A stretch of 64,000 nt of DNA from Candidatus Electrothrix rattekaaiensis (GCA_032595675.1 JAVQMD010000001.1:806001-870000); one strand, 5' to 3'; counted from the stretch's first letter, positions 35,374 to 46,490 are shown. Notes: generated by a model not told the origin, from the sequence alone. Program-made: numbers and translations.

Positions 35374-38300
35374 ATGAAAAATATGAAGAGGAAGACTGCC
35401 GGATGGTTCGGGGGTCTGGGACTTCGAGGTAAGCTGGTTGTTCTCATGCTGCTCGTTGGTCTATTGCCCTTTCTGGCCAACGCGCTTGTTGACCAGATAC
35501 AGGCTGCTAACGCTCTATCACTTCGTGCTGAGTACCAGCTTGAGAGTATTCGAGAGCTGAAAAAAGCCCAGGTCGTGTCGTACCTGAACGAGGCCTATGA
35601 TGACGTGGCCATGCTGGGCGAGGTTGCTCAGGGTCTCCGTGCCGACGCTATTTCTAAGGTACAGGGTCTTGAGTCGTTGAAAAAGGGTGCTATTGAGCGT
35701 TATCTCAAGAAGCGTGAGGCTGATATCCTTCTGATGACTTCAAACCTGAGTACGATTACCGCTGTCCAGGAGTTTACCGAGGCCTTTCGGGAGGAAGGCA
35801 ATCGGGTTGGTGGCAGCCTTTGGAACGGCTATAAAGAGAAATACGGTGACATGTTCTCTTCCTTTGTTGAGAACCACGGTTATTATGATGTCTTTCTTAT
35901 AGGTGCCAATGGTGATGTTGTTTTTACCACTTCCGGTGAGTCCGACTTAGGGCAAAACGTGGTTACAGGAACTCTGCGTAATTCCGGCCTGGGTCGAGTT
36001 TTTGAGAAAGGGAAGAAAGGGGTGGCATTGGAGGATTACAGCCCCTATGCTCCTTCCAATAATGAGCAGGCCATCTTTATTGCGGCCCCGATCATGGACG
36101 GGGCAACCTTCCTCGGTGTGGGCGCGTTCCAGCTCTCCTCTGCTGAGATCAACGGGATCGTGCAGGAGCGTGCGGGTATGGTTGCCTCCTTTGAGTCCTA
36201 TATGGTTGCAGATGCAAAGGCACCTAGGCTGGTCAGTGATCGTGTGGTCAAGGAAGGTCAAATCGGTGATCCAAAACCGGATGAGGACTCTGATCTGGTT
36301 TTGGCGGGAAATTCCGGTGTTCTGTATAAAGTTGGTCCCACCGGTCTCTTTGAGCTGTCTAGTTATGTTCCTTTGAATATTGAAGGGTTGAACTGGGGCT
36401 TGATTACCACTGGAACCCTAGCCGATGTTATGAACCCCACGCAAGCCGGGGAAACCGAGGACTTGATTTCAAAGTACCAGAAGGCGTACCGCTATTTTGA
36501 TATTTATTTCTTTGATCCAGAAGGATATTGCTATTACTCGGTAAAGAAGGAACAAGAATACCTGAAGAATATTCTGACAGGAGACCTGAAAAATACCAAT
36601 CTGGGACGTCTGGTTCGTCAGATCAAGGACACCCGGAGCGTAGCAATGGTTGACTATGAGCAATATGCTCCGGCCAATAAACCCCTGTCGTTTATCGGCG
36701 GTCCGGTTATTCAGGGCGGTCAACTTGTTTCTATTATTGCTGTTCGACTTACCAACGACGATCTTCAGGCATTGGTTGACCAGCGAGCCGGTCTTGGTGA
36801 GTCTGGTGAGACCTTTCTGGTCGGTGAAGATCGCGTTGCCCGTACCGACTCACGGCTTGGTCTGAAACTCTATGAATCCAAGCTGCAAACAAAACTGGTC
36901 GAAGATGCGTTTGCCAGTAATACCGGTGCTATTGATATTGCACCGGATTATCGCGGTATTTCCATTATTGGTGCTGCAACGAAACTGGATCTGAAAAAAG
37001 AACTGAATACAAACTTTGACTGGCTGGTTGTTGCCAAGATGGACGAGGATGAGGCCTTGGCCGCTATTACTACTCTGCGTCTCCAAGCTCTCGGTCTCGG
37101 TCTTGTTATTCTCATTGTTGTTGCTGCTGTTGCTTGGTTTGTGGGTGGTGGTTTTGCTAAGCCTATTGTTGCTATCGCTGACGTTGTCCGTGAGGTTGCT
37201 GCGAATCGTGACCTTACCCTGCAGGTGGAAAGTACCACCTCCGATGAAATTGGTCAGATGGCTGACGAGTTCAACGCTATGCTGGTTGAGCTGAACTCTG
37301 CGTTTACCGAGGTACAGACTGTATCCCAAGCTGTTGCCGCGAACGCCGAGGACGTGTCTGGTCGTGCTTCCGCCAACAGGGATCGTGCCCAGGTTGAGGC
37401 CCAGCAATCTGAGAAAACAAGAGAGTTGCTCCAGGAAATGGGTGCAACAGCTGGTCAGGTTGCTGATGGTGCTAAGGCGCAGCAGGCCAGTGCGCAGCGT
37501 TCCCAGCAAACCATTGCTGAGCTGCTCCAATCTATGGATACAGTGAGTGATGCTGTTATCAAACAATCTGAGGAAGCTGAAACAGCTACCGACCGCGTGG
37601 GTGCTATGGGTGAAACTGGTGCCCTTGTTGTGGCCACATCCAATGAGCAGGGTCAAAAGGTTATGCAGATGACTGCATCCATGAACGAGATCACTGCTGC
37701 TGTACGGAACATGAGCCAAGCGGTAGATGCTGCCACAGCCCAGGGTCAGGAAGCTCTTGCGGCTGCCCATGACGGAACAACGGCTGTTCAAAACACGGTT
37801 GCCGGTATGCGTGCTATTGCGGAATCCTCTGGACAGATCTCTGAAATCATCGGCGTTATTACAGAAATCGCCGAGCAAACAAACTTGCTCGCTCTGAACG
37901 CCGCGATTGAGGCTGCCCGTGCTGGTGCTCATGGTAAGGGTTTTGCGGTTGTTGCTGACGAGGTTGGTAAACTGGCGCAGCGTTCTTCTGAAGCTGCTAA
38001 AGAAATTACCCAGCTGATTAAAGATTCTACTGCCAGCGTTGATGCAGGAACGAGGTATTCTGAAGAATTGCAGAGTGCTCTTGCCAAGATTGATGCCAGT
38101 GGTCGTAACAACATGCGTTCCATTGAGGAGATTGCAGCGGTTGCTCAGGTTGTTGAAGGTGATATCCAGAATGTCCAGACCCTTGTTCAGGAGCTGAACA
38201 GGATGGCGGAAGAGATCTCCAAAATGGCTGGTGAGCAGGGTTCTCGTCGTCAGGCAGCTGAGGTCGCGTTGTCTTCTATGGTTCAGCAGTCTCAGATCAT

Positions 38301-38562
38301 TAGTGCGCTGGTATCTGAAGCGAGTGCCGGTTCTAGTGCGATTGACTCTGAAATGCGCGAGATTGTGGGTCGTACTGATCAGCTGAACGAAATGGTTGCT
38401 GCTCAGGGTGTGCGTTCTGAGAATGCGGTCAGGATTGCCCAGCAATCCTATGAAGGTGCGCAGAGAACTGTTGAGGGCGCCGGTGTGGTTGTGTCTATTA
38501 CCGATGATTTGCGGTCTGCTTCTGAAAGACTGCGCCAGCAGGTTGAGCAGTTTAAGTTGTAA
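35374..38562 (+). CDS. Methyl-accepting chemotaxis protein with duplicated periplasmic sensor
   Basis: 1062 aa. TM1 about 20-40, then a very large (about 520 aa) periplasmic region in which two Cache-like modules repeat (each has xYAPxN...I(A/G)xP(I/V)x(D/Q)G and ends ERAG or QRAG), TM2 about 566-590, HAMP, and a cytoplasmic methyl-accepting domain with the [21 protein letters not shown] hairpin region ending [18 protein letters not shown] precedes the ATG. Codon use is strongly biased, suggesting high expression. It probably signals to the CheA and CheW encoded downstream. No cheR or cheD is nearby. The 210-base upstream gap has hairpin-forming sequence around 35300-35345. Confidence 0.95.
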   Translation: MKNMKRKTAGWFGGLGLRGKLVVLMLLVGLLPFLANALVDQIQAANALSLRAEYQLESIRELKKAQVVSYLNEAYDDVAMLGEVAQGLRADAISKVQGLESLKKGAIERYLKKREADILLMTSNLSTITAVQEFTEAFREEGNRVGGSLWNGYKEKYGDMFSSFVENHGYYDVFLIGANGDVVFTTSGESDLGQNVVTGTLRNSGLGRVFEKGKKGVALEDYSPYAPSNNEQAIFIAAPIMDGATFLGVGAFQLSSAEINGIVQERAGMVASFESYMVADAKAPRLVSDRVVKEGQIGDPKPDEDSDLVLAGNSGVLYKVGPTGLFELSSYVPLNIEGLNWGLITTGTLADVMNPTQAGETEDLISKYQKAYRYFDIYFFDPEGYCYYSVKKEQEYLKNILTGDLKNTNLGRLVRQIKDTRSVAMVDYEQYAPANKPLSFIGGPVIQGGQLVSIIAVRLTNDDLQALVDQRAGLGESGETFLVGEDRVARTDSRLGLKLYESKLQTKLVEDAFASNTGAIDIAPDYRGISIIGAATKLDLKKELNTNFDWLVVAKMDEDEALAAITTLRLQALGLGLVILIVVAAVAWFVGGGFAKPIVAIADVVREVAANRDLTLQVESTTSDEIGQMADEFNAMLVELNSAFTEVQTVSQAVAANAEDVSGRASANRDRAQVEAQQSEKTRELLQEMGATAGQVADGAKAQQASAQRSQQTIAELLQSMDTVSDAVIKQSEEAETATDRVGAMGETGALVVATSNEQGQKVMQMTASMNEITAAVRNMSQAVDAATAQGQEALAAAHDGTTAVQNTVAGMRAIAESSGQISEIIGVITEIAEQTNLLALNAAIEAARAGAHGKGFAVVADEVGKLAQRSSEAAKEITQLIKDSTASVDAGTRYSEELQSALAKIDASGRNNMRSIEEIAAVAQVVEGDIQNVQTLVQELNRMAEEISKMAGEQGSRRQAAEVALSSMVQQSQIISALVSEASAGSSAIDSEMREIVGRTDQLNEMVAAQGVRSENAVRIAQQSYEGAQRTVEGAGVVVSITDDLRSASERLRQQVEQFKL

Positions 38563-38600
38563 GCTCATCTTTTGTCTGTTTTCGTACCTCTCTGTCTCCG

Positions 38601-38640
38601 TATCGCTCTGCGTTTCCTTGGTTGGGGACGCAGAGCGGTA
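38601..38640 (+). terminator. Strong hairpin between MCP and cheW
   Basis: A stem of 10 perfect base pairs (38604-38613 with 38628-38637), extendable to 13, with a 14-nt loop. A short T run appears only 6 bases later (38646), so it may be a leaky terminator or an mRNA-stabilising hairpin that lets the MCP be expressed more highly than downstream genes. Confidence 0.6.
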
Positions 38641-38752
38641 TACTCATTTTTGTCGGACTGTGAGAACGGAACTGAAAACCATAAAATTTGCAACGGCCCG
38701 TAAGGACGAGCGGCTGTTGAGCTGCTCATCGTAATTACAAAGGAGAAAATTC

Positions 38753-39265
38753 ATGGCTGATACTTTTACAGCCGATAAAAGGACCGACCAGGAAGAAAAA
38801 GAACAGCTAATGCAGCTGGTCGGTTTTACCATCGGCAAAGAGCAATTCGGAGTAGATATTCTTATGGTACAGGAGATTATCCGTTCAGCTCCTATTACAT
38901 CGGTACCGAATTCACCCGACTTTATTGAAGGTGTTATTAATCTGCGCGGTAATATCATTCCTGTTATTGAGTTGAGGAAGCGACTCAATTTGTTCCACGA
39001 GGACAGTGCATCCAAGGAATCATGGATATTGATTCTGGATATCAATGGCAGGGTGACTGGATTCATAGTTGATTCTGTAACTAGGGTTTTAAAAATTTTG
39101 GAAAGTACTATTGAACCTCCACCGGAAGTTGTTGTCGCTGGGCTTGCCAATCAATACATCCGTGGTGTCTGCGATATCGGTGAAGGTCTGCTGATTATGC
39201 TTGATTTTAACCGTATCCTTCTTGCAGATGAATTAAAGTTACTTAAGGCAATAGAGGGAGAATAA
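38753..39265 (+). CDS. cheW: CheW-type coupling protein
   Basis: 170 aa, a single CheW domain: FTIGKEQFGVDILMVQEIIR, the INLRGNIIPVIELRKRL core, and the C-terminal hydrophobic strands. A charged 20-residue N-terminal extension precedes it. AAAGGAGAAAA precedes the ATG. It couples the MCP to CheA at the membrane array; next to cheY with a 4-base gap. Confidence 0.93.
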   Translation: MADTFTADKRTDQEEKEQLMQLVGFTIGKEQFGVDILMVQEIIRSAPITSVPNSPDFIEGVINLRGNIIPVIELRKRLNLFHEDSASKESWILILDINGRVTGFIVDSVTRVLKILESTIEPPPEVVVAGLANQYIRGVCDIGEGLLIMLDFNRILLADELKLLKAIEGE

Positions 39266-39269
39266 CCAG

Positions 39270-39635
39270 ATGAGTAAGCGAGTCTTGATAGTCGATGATT
39301 CATCTATGATGCGTAAGATGATCGCGAAATTATTACAGCCACCGGGCCATATCGTGGTGGGGCAGGCGAAAAATGGACTGGAAGCTATTGAGCTCTATAA
39401 GTCCCTGAAGCCTGATATCGTTACTATGGATATCACCATGCGTGAAATGGACGGCCTTGCAGCTGCCGAGGAGATTTTACGCTTTGACAGCTCAGCACAT
39501 ATTATCTTTCTCTCAAATCTTGATGAAGAGATATATCGGGCCGAGGTTGAGCGTCTCGGAGCACGGGGATTTGCTAGTAAACATAAAGCTAGGGAAATTC
39601 TTGATATGATAGAGAAATCAGAAGCTGAAGACTAG
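39270..39635 (+). CDS. cheY: CheY-like single-domain response regulator
   Basis: 121 aa receiver with acidic pocket D9/D10, phospho-acceptor D54 (IVTMDITMREMDG), the conserved switch residue in FLSN and the C-terminal Lys in FASKHK. No output domain. It may carry the signal to the motility apparatus or another target; no cheZ/cheC/cheX phosphatase is nearby. Confidence 0.92.
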   Translation: MSKRVLIVDDSSMMRKMIAKLLQPPGHIVVGQAKNGLEAIELYKSLKPDIVTMDITMREMDGLAAAEEILRFDSSAHIIFLSNLDEEIYRAEVERLGARGFASKHKAREILDMIEKSEAED

Positions 39636-39883
39636 GTCGATCATTGCCGGGACAGAGATTATATCGAAGATTATATCGACATCTGTCTTTGCTGTATTCA
39701 GTTCATGGCTCATAAAGAAGAATATTTTTGTTGAGAGTTCACGGTGAACATGCGGAGACTTGGAGACTTGAATAGTATTCTACATGTAATGCTTCATGAT
39801 CTTGGAGAAAATTGCGGGCAGTTTGGTGGGAGGCGGTTTTGGCTGTTCGTCACAAAGTTCATCTTAAAACGGATTTGTCGCCC

Positions 39884-40513
39884 ATGTCTACTTTGTTACA
39901 GGCAGCAAACGATGTGAGTTTGAAAAAAAAGGCACAGCTTTTTTTTGTACTCAATTTTTTGCTGACCATGATTGCAGCAGCAGGCCTTCTCTATGTATTT
40001 TTCAAGCACAGTGGCGAGACTTCAAGAATTATTCATGCCTCACTATGCGTTATCCTGTTTTTTTTATTGAATGTTCAGATTGCTGCGATGATCTATTTCA
40101 AAAGAAATATTATAAAACCCCTCGCTGAAATGCAGGCGGCAAGCAGACTAATGGCAGACGGTCATCTTGAAACATTGAATTATATGAAAAGGGCGGATGA
40201 AATCGGCTCGCTTGGCGAAAATATTAATGACTTGGCCGTAAATATGCAGGAGGTCTTGCTTTTTGTTTGGAATCATAGCCGGTTAAGTCGGGATTTGCTG
40301 GAAAATATCGCTGATGACTTGAACTTTTCATTGGACATGGAACAATCCGGTTCCGGGTCGGAGAACGGTATACAAAAAGATATCAGTAAAATGCATCACA
40401 ATAACGAAGACCTTAAATCTATTGTCCTGTCGTTTAGTTATTTTGAAATTAAGCTGGAAAATGAGAAAATGGTTTCCGATTATCAGCAGGAGTCCGAACG
40501 AAGAGTTTCCTGA
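39884..40513 (+). CDS. HAMP-domain membrane protein without output domain (1)
   Basis: 209 aa from the ATG at 39884 (the frame extends 24 residues upstream, but without a better ribosome site). Two transmembrane helices (about 18-38 and 47-67) are followed directly by a HAMP segment (IIKPLAEMQAASRLMADGHLE...DEIGSLGENINDLAVNM) and a short coiled coil. There is no periplasmic sensor, kinase, cyclase or MCP domain. It resembles a scaffold or stand-alone HAMP relay. Located between cheY and cheA; a similar protein is encoded at 49.6 kb. Confidence 0.7.
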   Translation: MSTLLQAANDVSLKKKAQLFFVLNFLLTMIAAAGLLYVFFKHSGETSRIIHASLCVILFFLLNVQIAAMIYFKRNIIKPLAEMQAASRLMADGHLETLNYMKRADEIGSLGENINDLAVNMQEVLLFVWNHSRLSRDLLENIADDLNFSLDMEQSGSGSENGIQKDISKMHHNNEDLKSIVLSFSYFEIKLENEKMVSDYQQESERRVS

Positions 40514-40623
40514 GCTGAAAGAAAGTATTTGGGTCGGACCGGCTTTCAGCTTGCCGAGGAGGTCGGACAGTTGAGTATGTGTCCTGAATATAAGAAAAAT
40601 CAGATAGTTACAAGGTGGAGAAT

Positions 40624-43600
40624 ATGATAGACTCATCAATGTTACCGGATTTTATTGTTGAGGCGGCGGAACATCTTGAAGAGATGGAAAGCAGTCTTCT
40701 CCGGCTTGAACAGGATTATGAAGACAAAGAGGTAATGGATGAAATTTTCCGTTCAATCCATACTATAAAAGGTGCTGCTCAGTTTGTCGGTATTGAACGG
40801 GTTTCAGAACTGTCTCATAAACTGGAGAATCTGCTTGATCTTATTCGAAGGCACGAGATTACGCTGAACACAGCGATTACGGATTTGTTGATTGCTGGTA
40901 AAGATCGACTGACGCTTTTGGTTGACGAGCTTGAGCGGACACAGGCTGAGGAAACCGAGGTCACCGATCTGGTTGAGCAGGTACGGAGAGTTGTTGAAGG
41001 TGACGATGAAGCAGGTGAAGATGAAGCAGATCAAAATGAGGCGATAGCATCAGCCGTTGCTTCTGCTGAAGATGAGCTGCATCACGAAGAACCTGATGAA
41101 GGGCAATCTGGCCTCCTTACAGAAGAAAATATGTCAGATGAATATGATGAAGAACTCTACAATATTTTTCTTCAGCAGCTGAAAGAAAACATCCCCTTTC
41201 TTTATGCCCAGACAGTTGAATTGTCAATTTCCGTGGACAAGCAGGATGTCCTCTATCGCTGCAGTGACTCAATCAAGAGTCTTAAGTCCTCTGCTAACTA
41301 TATGGGTTATGAAAAGCTTACTCAGCACTATTCCAATTGGCAACATGCTATTGAGAATGCGGTTGAGCAGCTTTCAAGTGGTAAAATGCCCAATTTGGCC
41401 TTTATGCAGGATTATTTGGACGATATTATACGATCTTTTCCCCAGGCAATGGAAGGATATTCGCAGGATGATGCGGACACGCTTGGTGATAGCTCAGGAG
41501 AAGAGAAACATGATTCTGCATCTATTGATTCAGCCCTCAATTCTATTTTTGCCGATGACGAGCCAGCAGCCACTTCAGATGATTCTGGAGATGTTCATGA
41601 GGGTTTAAGTGGAGATATATCTGCTCAAGAAAAAGGAGAAAAGCAGGGTATAGATCTTGATCGCGCATTAGACTCGATATTTTCCGACGAACACTCTGAT
41701 ACCCCTGAAACAGGGGGAGAGAGTGCAGATATTCTCAGCTTGGAGAGTGAAACTTCAAGTGAGGATGACTCGTTTGTTCCTGCAATAATGAATGAAGATC
41801 CTTCGTTCATTGATGAGGCAGGCGGGGCTGATGCGGTTCCCCTTGAGTATGAGTTTTCCGACGACGAGTATGATGAAGAGCTTATCTCTATTTTTCTGAA
41901 GAAACTCAAGACGGATATTCAATATATTCAAGCACGGATTGCTGAATATTCGGCAGGCGGAGATAAAAGAACAATACTTGTGGATTGTCAGGATGCTATT
42001 GGTCGCCTCGCATCCTCGGCGAATTATATGGAGTATGTCAGCCTGACGGAGTTTTGCGAGACATGGGAAAGTGTTGTAGAAGGCTACCTCGCTGATATAT
42101 CAGCAGGAGTAGCATCTGATATTACCGCAGGCCTCCAAGAATTTGTTGACAAGGTTGTCGATGTATATCCTCAGATTATAGAGAGTGATCAACAGAAAAA
42201 TTCTGAAGCATTTTCCGATGCCATTGATGGCAGCAAAGAAAATGATAATATGTTTTCTGTTTCAGGCGAACTCTTGGCTGGTTCTGGGAGCACATCAAGA
42301 GAAAGTGGTACCTCTGATACTATATCAGCAGAGAGCAAAAGAGCAGCTGAAAAAACGACAACCCATACTGATACTGATACTGATACTGAGTATGAGCATG
42401 AAGGAACTGAAGATAAAGCACTTTTTGATAAGCTGAGTAGCGCATTAGATGTGTCTGAATATTCGTCTGGTACATCTAAGGATTCCATAGACAGTGTTAT
42501 AGAAGAAATTATGGAAGCTCCGGGGCAGGAAGACGAGCATGTCGAAGAGATCAAAACTGATTCAGGGATGATCTCACCTGATACCTTCTATGATACGACG
42601 AGTAACAGTAAGCGTAAGAGCTCAGGTGCTCATTTATTGGACAAGGTTGTGGCTTCAAATAAGAAAGATGAGATTGAAATCCCAGCTTCTGATGGTGAAA
42701 CTGATCAAACGTATGAAGTCAATGATCTTGATACGCAGGATGAAGCGGTAGCCGAGGCTGTAACGACAGAAGATCATGAGGAAAGTGCCTTTGTTGAGGA
42801 CCAAGTTGATTTTGGACAAGCTGAAATTTTTGACCAGAAAGCCCCGCAGGAGGAAAATGAACAGGCACCAGCCAAGAAAGCAGCTGTTCGGAGTAGTATC
42901 AGGGTTGATGCGGAAAAAATTGATTACCTGATGAATCAGGTCGGAGAGCTGGTTGTAAGCAGGGCTTATTTTGCTCAGCTTGTTAATGAGATGAGAGGGT
43001 TGGAACAGCTTCTTTTCGAATCCTCTGGAATTTCGAAGAGTCAACTGAAGCCGCTTCATGAGTTTGCTTTCCGTTTGAGTGAGGCCGGTGTTCATCTTGG
43101 TCGTGTGTCCAACGAACTTCAGGAAGGTGTGATGAAGGTCAGGATGCTGCCGATTGACCAGCTTTTTAAACGCTATCCCCGTTTGGTGCGAGATTTAATT
43201 CATAACCAAAATAAGGATGTCAAGCTGATCACCAAAGGTGAGGAGACCGAGCTTGACAAGATGGTCATTGAATCCATCTCAGATCCCTTGATTCATATCA
43301 TCAGAAACTCAGTAGATCACGGTATCGAAACGGAAGAAGAACGCCTGCGGGCTGGAAAACCGGCTCAAGGTTCACTGGTTTTGGAAGCCTTTCACGAGAG
43401 TGATCATATTGTGTTGGAAATCACCGATGATGGTAGGGGGATTGATACACAACGGATCAGGGCTAAGGCCTTAGAAAAAGGCCTTGTCAGAAGGGAAGAG
43501 CTGGAGCGGATGTCTGATCAGGAATTAACACGCCTGATTATGCTACCAGGTTTCAGTACCGCAGAAAAGGCAACCAAAACCTCTGGACGAGGTGTTGGAA

Positions 43601-44196
43601 TGGACGTTGTTAAGAAAAACATTGAGAAGCTGAACGGTACTGTTGAGATTGTTTCCGAGAAGGGAAGGGGAACAAGGCTTCGCATCAAGATTCCTCTGAC
43701 TATGGCTATTATTCAGGCCTTGATGGTGCGCGTTGGTTTGGAAAAATTCACCATTCCTCTGACCACTGTCGAGGAAACGCTGAGGGTTTTTCGGCATGAG
43801 ATTTCTGAGATAGAAGGTGTTGATGTTATTCATCTTCGTGAAAGCACTATGCCTATTTTTCAGCTTTCCAAAATTTATGATATTGACCGTCAAGGACAGG
43901 ATGAAGAAAAGATGTTTGTCGTCGTGGTGAGCACTGGAACCCAAGAGTTGGGCTTGGTTGTTGATGAACTTCTTGGACAGGAAGAGGTTGTTATTAAACC
44001 GCTTGCTGACTATTTACGAGTTGAAAGCGGTTTTGGTGGTGCGACTATTTTGGGTGACGGCGGTATTTCACTTATTTTGGATATTCCTGAGCTGGTGAAG
44101 ATAGCAAAGGAAAATCAGGTCGTTAGGCAGGAGCAGCGTTCGATGAGCTTTAAGCGAAAAAAAGGCCGTGTTGAGGAGACGCAGACGGTTCATTAA
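40624..44196 (+). CDS. cheA: CheA-type histidine kinase with two pseudo-HPt domains
   Basis: 1190 aa. The N-terminal HPt has phospho-acceptor H46 (IHTIKGAAQF). Two further HPt-like repeats (about 172-250 and 411-490) each open with DEYDEEL(Y/I)xIFL and contain SSANYMxY, but the histidine position is Lys (KSLKSSANYMG) and Gly (GRLASSANYME). Long acidic linkers follow. The core has P3, the ATPase (RNSVDHGIE, DDGRGID, GRGVGMDVVKKN) and a C-terminal CheW-like domain. AGGTGGAG is 5 bases before ATG 40624; a GTG at 40615 is less likely. It is nearly twice the normal CheA length. Confidence 0.93.
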   Translation: MIDSSMLPDFIVEAAEHLEEMESSLLRLEQDYEDKEVMDEIFRSIHTIKGAAQFVGIERVSELSHKLENLLDLIRRHEITLNTAITDLLIAGKDRLTLLVDELERTQAEETEVTDLVEQVRRVVEGDDEAGEDEADQNEAIASAVASAEDELHHEEPDEGQSGLLTEENMSDEYDEELYNIFLQQLKENIPFLYAQTVELSISVDKQDVLYRCSDSIKSLKSSANYMGYEKLTQHYSNWQHAIENAVEQLSSGKMPNLAFMQDYLDDIIRSFPQAMEGYSQDDADTLGDSSGEEKHDSASIDSALNSIFADDEPAATSDDSGDVHEGLSGDISAQEKGEKQGIDLDRALDSIFSDEHSDTPETGGESADILSLESETSSEDDSFVPAIMNEDPSFIDEAGGADAVPLEYEFSDDEYDEELISIFLKKLKTDIQYIQARIAEYSAGGDKRTILVDCQDAIGRLASSANYMEYVSLTEFCETWESVVEGYLADISAGVASDITAGLQEFVDKVVDVYPQIIESDQQKNSEAFSDAIDGSKENDNMFSVSGELLAGSGSTSRESGTSDTISAESKRAAEKTTTHTDTDTDTEYEHEGTEDKALFDKLSSALDVSEYSSGTSKDSIDSVIEEIMEAPGQEDEHVEEIKTDSGMISPDTFYDTTSNSKRKSSGAHLLDKVVASNKKDEIEIPASDGETDQTYEVNDLDTQDEAVAEAVTTEDHEESAFVEDQVDFGQAEIFDQKAPQEENEQAPAKKAAVRSSIRVDAEKIDYLMNQVGELVVSRAYFAQLVNEMRGLEQLLFESSGISKSQLKPLHEFAFRLSEAGVHLGRVSNELQEGVMKVRMLPIDQLFKRYPRLVRDLIHNQNKDVKLITKGEETELDKMVIESISDPLIHIIRNSVDHGIETEEERLRAGKPAQGSLVLEAFHESDHIVLEITDDGRGIDTQRIRAKALEKGLVRREELERMSDQELTRLIMLPGFSTAEKATKTSGRGVGMDVVKKNIEKLNGTVEIVSEKGRGTRLRIKIPLTMAIIQALMVRVGLEKFTIPLTTVEETLRVFRHEISEIEGVDVIHLRESTMPIFQLSKIYDIDRQGQDEEKMFVVVVSTGTQELGLVVDELLGQEEVVIKPLADYLRVESGFGGATILGDGGISLILDIPELVKIAKENQVVRQEQRSMSFKRKKGRVEETQTVH

Positions 44197-44296
44197 GCTT
44201 TCTGTCAGTCAGGTTGGGAAAAATTACAACCGGATAAGAAGGGCAGCGGAATAAATTGTTAAGTATTGGATTCCTGAATAAGGGGGAAGCTGCGGA

Positions 44297-45334
44297 ATGG
44301 ATAAAAAACTTAAGGTTCTTGTCGTTGATGACGCAACCTTTATGACTAAAGCAATCAGTGATCTGCTGGAATCGGATCCAGATATAGAAGTGGTCGGTGT
44401 TGCGAACAACGGCTTAGAGGGGCTTGAAAAAATAAAGGAGCTCCAGCCGGATGTTGTTACGCTTGATATAGATATGCCAGTTATGGATGGGCTGCAGGCT
44501 GTTCGCCATATCATGATTGAGTCCCCGGTTCCTATTGTGGTCCTGAGTTCGTTGTTTAGTGACGGTTCTATCACCTTTGAGGCTTTACGGCTCGGGGTTG
44601 TCGATTTTGTGGCAAAGCCCTCAGGAGCGATATCAAGTGATATTCATACAGCTAAGCAGCATATTGTTGATCGTATCAAGCTTGCTTCAGCGGTTAATTT
44701 TCAGAATATACGACGAGTTCGGATCAATAAACAAACAAAGGAGGCAGGTCTTGCCGACCTGTATGGGTTCCACCCCCTTGATTATATTATTGCCATAGGA
44801 ACTTCACTCACCGGACCCAATACCTTTATACGTCTGATGACCAGACTTAATGCCGGTCTTCCAGCAGCAGCAGTTATTCTTTTGGAGATTTCTCCCAAAA
44901 TACTCGCTGCTTTTGCTGAAAAATTCAACGAGTTTGTTTCTTGGAAAATAGAAGTGGCCCGTCAAGGCGCAGTCTTGGAGCAAGGTGTTTGCTATATTCA
45001 ATCAAATATGACTTCATTGACCGTTGGGCTTAATGAAAACGGAGACCCTTGTTTTCAGCTTGGCGATCGAGTTGAAAATCCGTTGAATACTTTTTTTCGA
45101 TCGGCAGCAGAGGTCTTCAGAGAAAACACTGTCGGGGTACTGCTCACAGGGTACGGAGATGATGGATCAGATGGATTTTCCGCGATTCAGGAAAAAGCCG
45201 GTAAGACCATAGCGCAGAGTGTAGAGAGTTGCGTTTACCCCAATCTGACTGATATTGCAATTAAACGAAATAAAGTGGATTTTGTTGTTCAAGAAGCGAA
45301 GCTTGCTGAGGCGATTGAGTCTGTTATTCGATAG
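44297..45334 (+). CDS. cheB: CheB-type receiver-methylesterase with degraded active site
   Basis: 345 aa with the standard CheB layout: receiver (D57 phospho-acceptor in VVTLDIDMPVMDG, K107) and methylesterase domain. The nucleophile motif reads IGTSLTGP, keeping a Ser; the usual QHMP reads EISP, so the catalytic His is lost; the Asp in TGYGDDGSDG is kept. It is the only CheB of normal domain order in the cluster and is directly downstream of cheA. Demethylase activity is doubtful. Confidence 0.88.
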   Translation: MDKKLKVLVVDDATFMTKAISDLLESDPDIEVVGVANNGLEGLEKIKELQPDVVTLDIDMPVMDGLQAVRHIMIESPVPIVVLSSLFSDGSITFEALRLGVVDFVAKPSGAISSDIHTAKQHIVDRIKLASAVNFQNIRRVRINKQTKEAGLADLYGFHPLDYIIAIGTSLTGPNTFIRLMTRLNAGLPAAAVILLEISPKILAAFAEKFNEFVSWKIEVARQGAVLEQGVCYIQSNMTSLTVGLNENGDPCFQLGDRVENPLNTFFRSAAEVFRENTVGVLLTGYGDDGSDGFSAIQEKAGKTIAQSVESCVYPNLTDIAIKRNKVDFVVQEAKLAEAIESVIR

Positions 45335-45556
45335 CAAAATCTTATAGAAACGTTGTCCCGTAAGAATTTGACAAGAGTGAAGATGTGTCCATACAGCTTA
45401 TAAGAAGAATTTTTAAGATAGAGGCAGCGGCGAGCAGATACCTGATGAAGATCGTGAAGGAAAAAGAGGAGGAGGCTTTGCTGTCCTGTGTAAAAAGAAG
45501 AAGCACAGAGATTGATTAAATAGATATAATTATTATATATATTAGGTAAGTACACT

Positions 45557-46468
45557 ATGATTATTACATGCGACAATTGCAAGACTAGGTATAAGGTTGC
45601 TGACGACATAATTAATAAACCGTCATTGAAGGTACGATGTTATAAGTGTAATAATAGATTTACGGTGTACAAGAATGACTCGTCAGATGATGCCTTTCTC
45701 CTGCAGGACGAGATATCTTCTGATGACCATCGCATTATCACCATGAGTAACCAGAAGGGCGGTGTTGCCAAAACAACTTCCTGTCTTAATTTAGCAGTAG
45801 CATTGGCGCGTATGGGCAAGAAGGTCTTGCTGGTTGATTTTGATGTGCAAGCCAACCTCACCATCCTGTTGGGCTTTAGGAAGACACGATCCTTTTATGA
45901 GTTACTGAATAGAGAGGTCAAGGGGATAAGTGATGTTATTCTCCATACGAAATATCCCAATTTATCATTACTGCCCTCAAACAGCAAGATGGCCCTGCTG
46001 AAAAAGAGGTATCTGGCGCAACATAATTTTGAATATCTGCTGCGAAATAAATTGCAGGAGATAGAAAAAAAATATGATCATATTTTGATAGATACTCCCC
46101 CATCTATCGAATTTTTCACCCTGAATGCTCTGATAGCAGCACAACTTGTTATCGTACCGACCACATGCGAATACCTTTCAATGCACGGTGTGTCGCAGAT
46201 AAGCGAAATAATTAAGGTGCTGAGAGGGATTGATCATGATGTCGAATATAAAGTTCTTATCACCATGTACGATGCAAAAAAGACATCGGAGAGAGTGATC
46301 AATGAAAAGATTCGGCGAAAATATGGACCGATGCTTTGTAAAACGGTTATAGATCTCGACGATAAGATGCAGGAATCACATATTGTTAATTTGCCTATTC
46401 AATACTATGATGAAAAGTGTAGGTCTGCTGAGCAATATCAGGCCTTAGCTCGCGAACTTGCCGGATAA
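45557..46468 (+). CDS. ParA/MinD-type ATPase with N-terminal zinc ribbon
   Basis: 303 aa. Residues 1-40 hold an MJ0042-type zinc finger (CDNCKTRYKV and CYKCNNRFTV, two CxxC pairs). Residues 60-300 are a ParA-like ATPase: deviant Walker A KGGVAKTT, VDFDVQANLT (A'), and LIDTPPS (Walker B). Soj-like sequence suggests DNA or nucleoid-dependent positioning; in chemotaxis clusters ParC-type relatives place arrays at poles, which is a reasonable guess here. No parB follows. An unusual 222-base gap separates it from cheB. Confidence 0.87.
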   Translation: MIITCDNCKTRYKVADDIINKPSLKVRCYKCNNRFTVYKNDSSDDAFLLQDEISSDDHRIITMSNQKGGVAKTTSCLNLAVALARMGKKVLLVDFDVQANLTILLGFRKTRSFYELLNREVKGISDVILHTKYPNLSLLPSNSKMALLKKRYLAQHNFEYLLRNKLQEIEKKYDHILIDTPPSIEFFTLNALIAAQLVIVPTTCEYLSMHGVSQISEIIKVLRGIDHDVEYKVLITMYDAKKTSERVINEKIRRKYGPMLCKTVIDLDDKMQESHIVNLPIQYYDEKCRSAEQYQALARELAG

Positions 46469-46490
46469 ATAAAAGAGCGGAGTTGTACTG

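Noticed and set aside
36850-38568. A 572-codon open frame on the minus strand, antisense to the MCP gene
   Set aside because: Its composition (Asn, Thr, Leu, Ser-rich, no recognisable domain) mirrors the strongly biased codon use of the highly expressed MCP gene on the other strand. The MCP frame has clear domains throughout.
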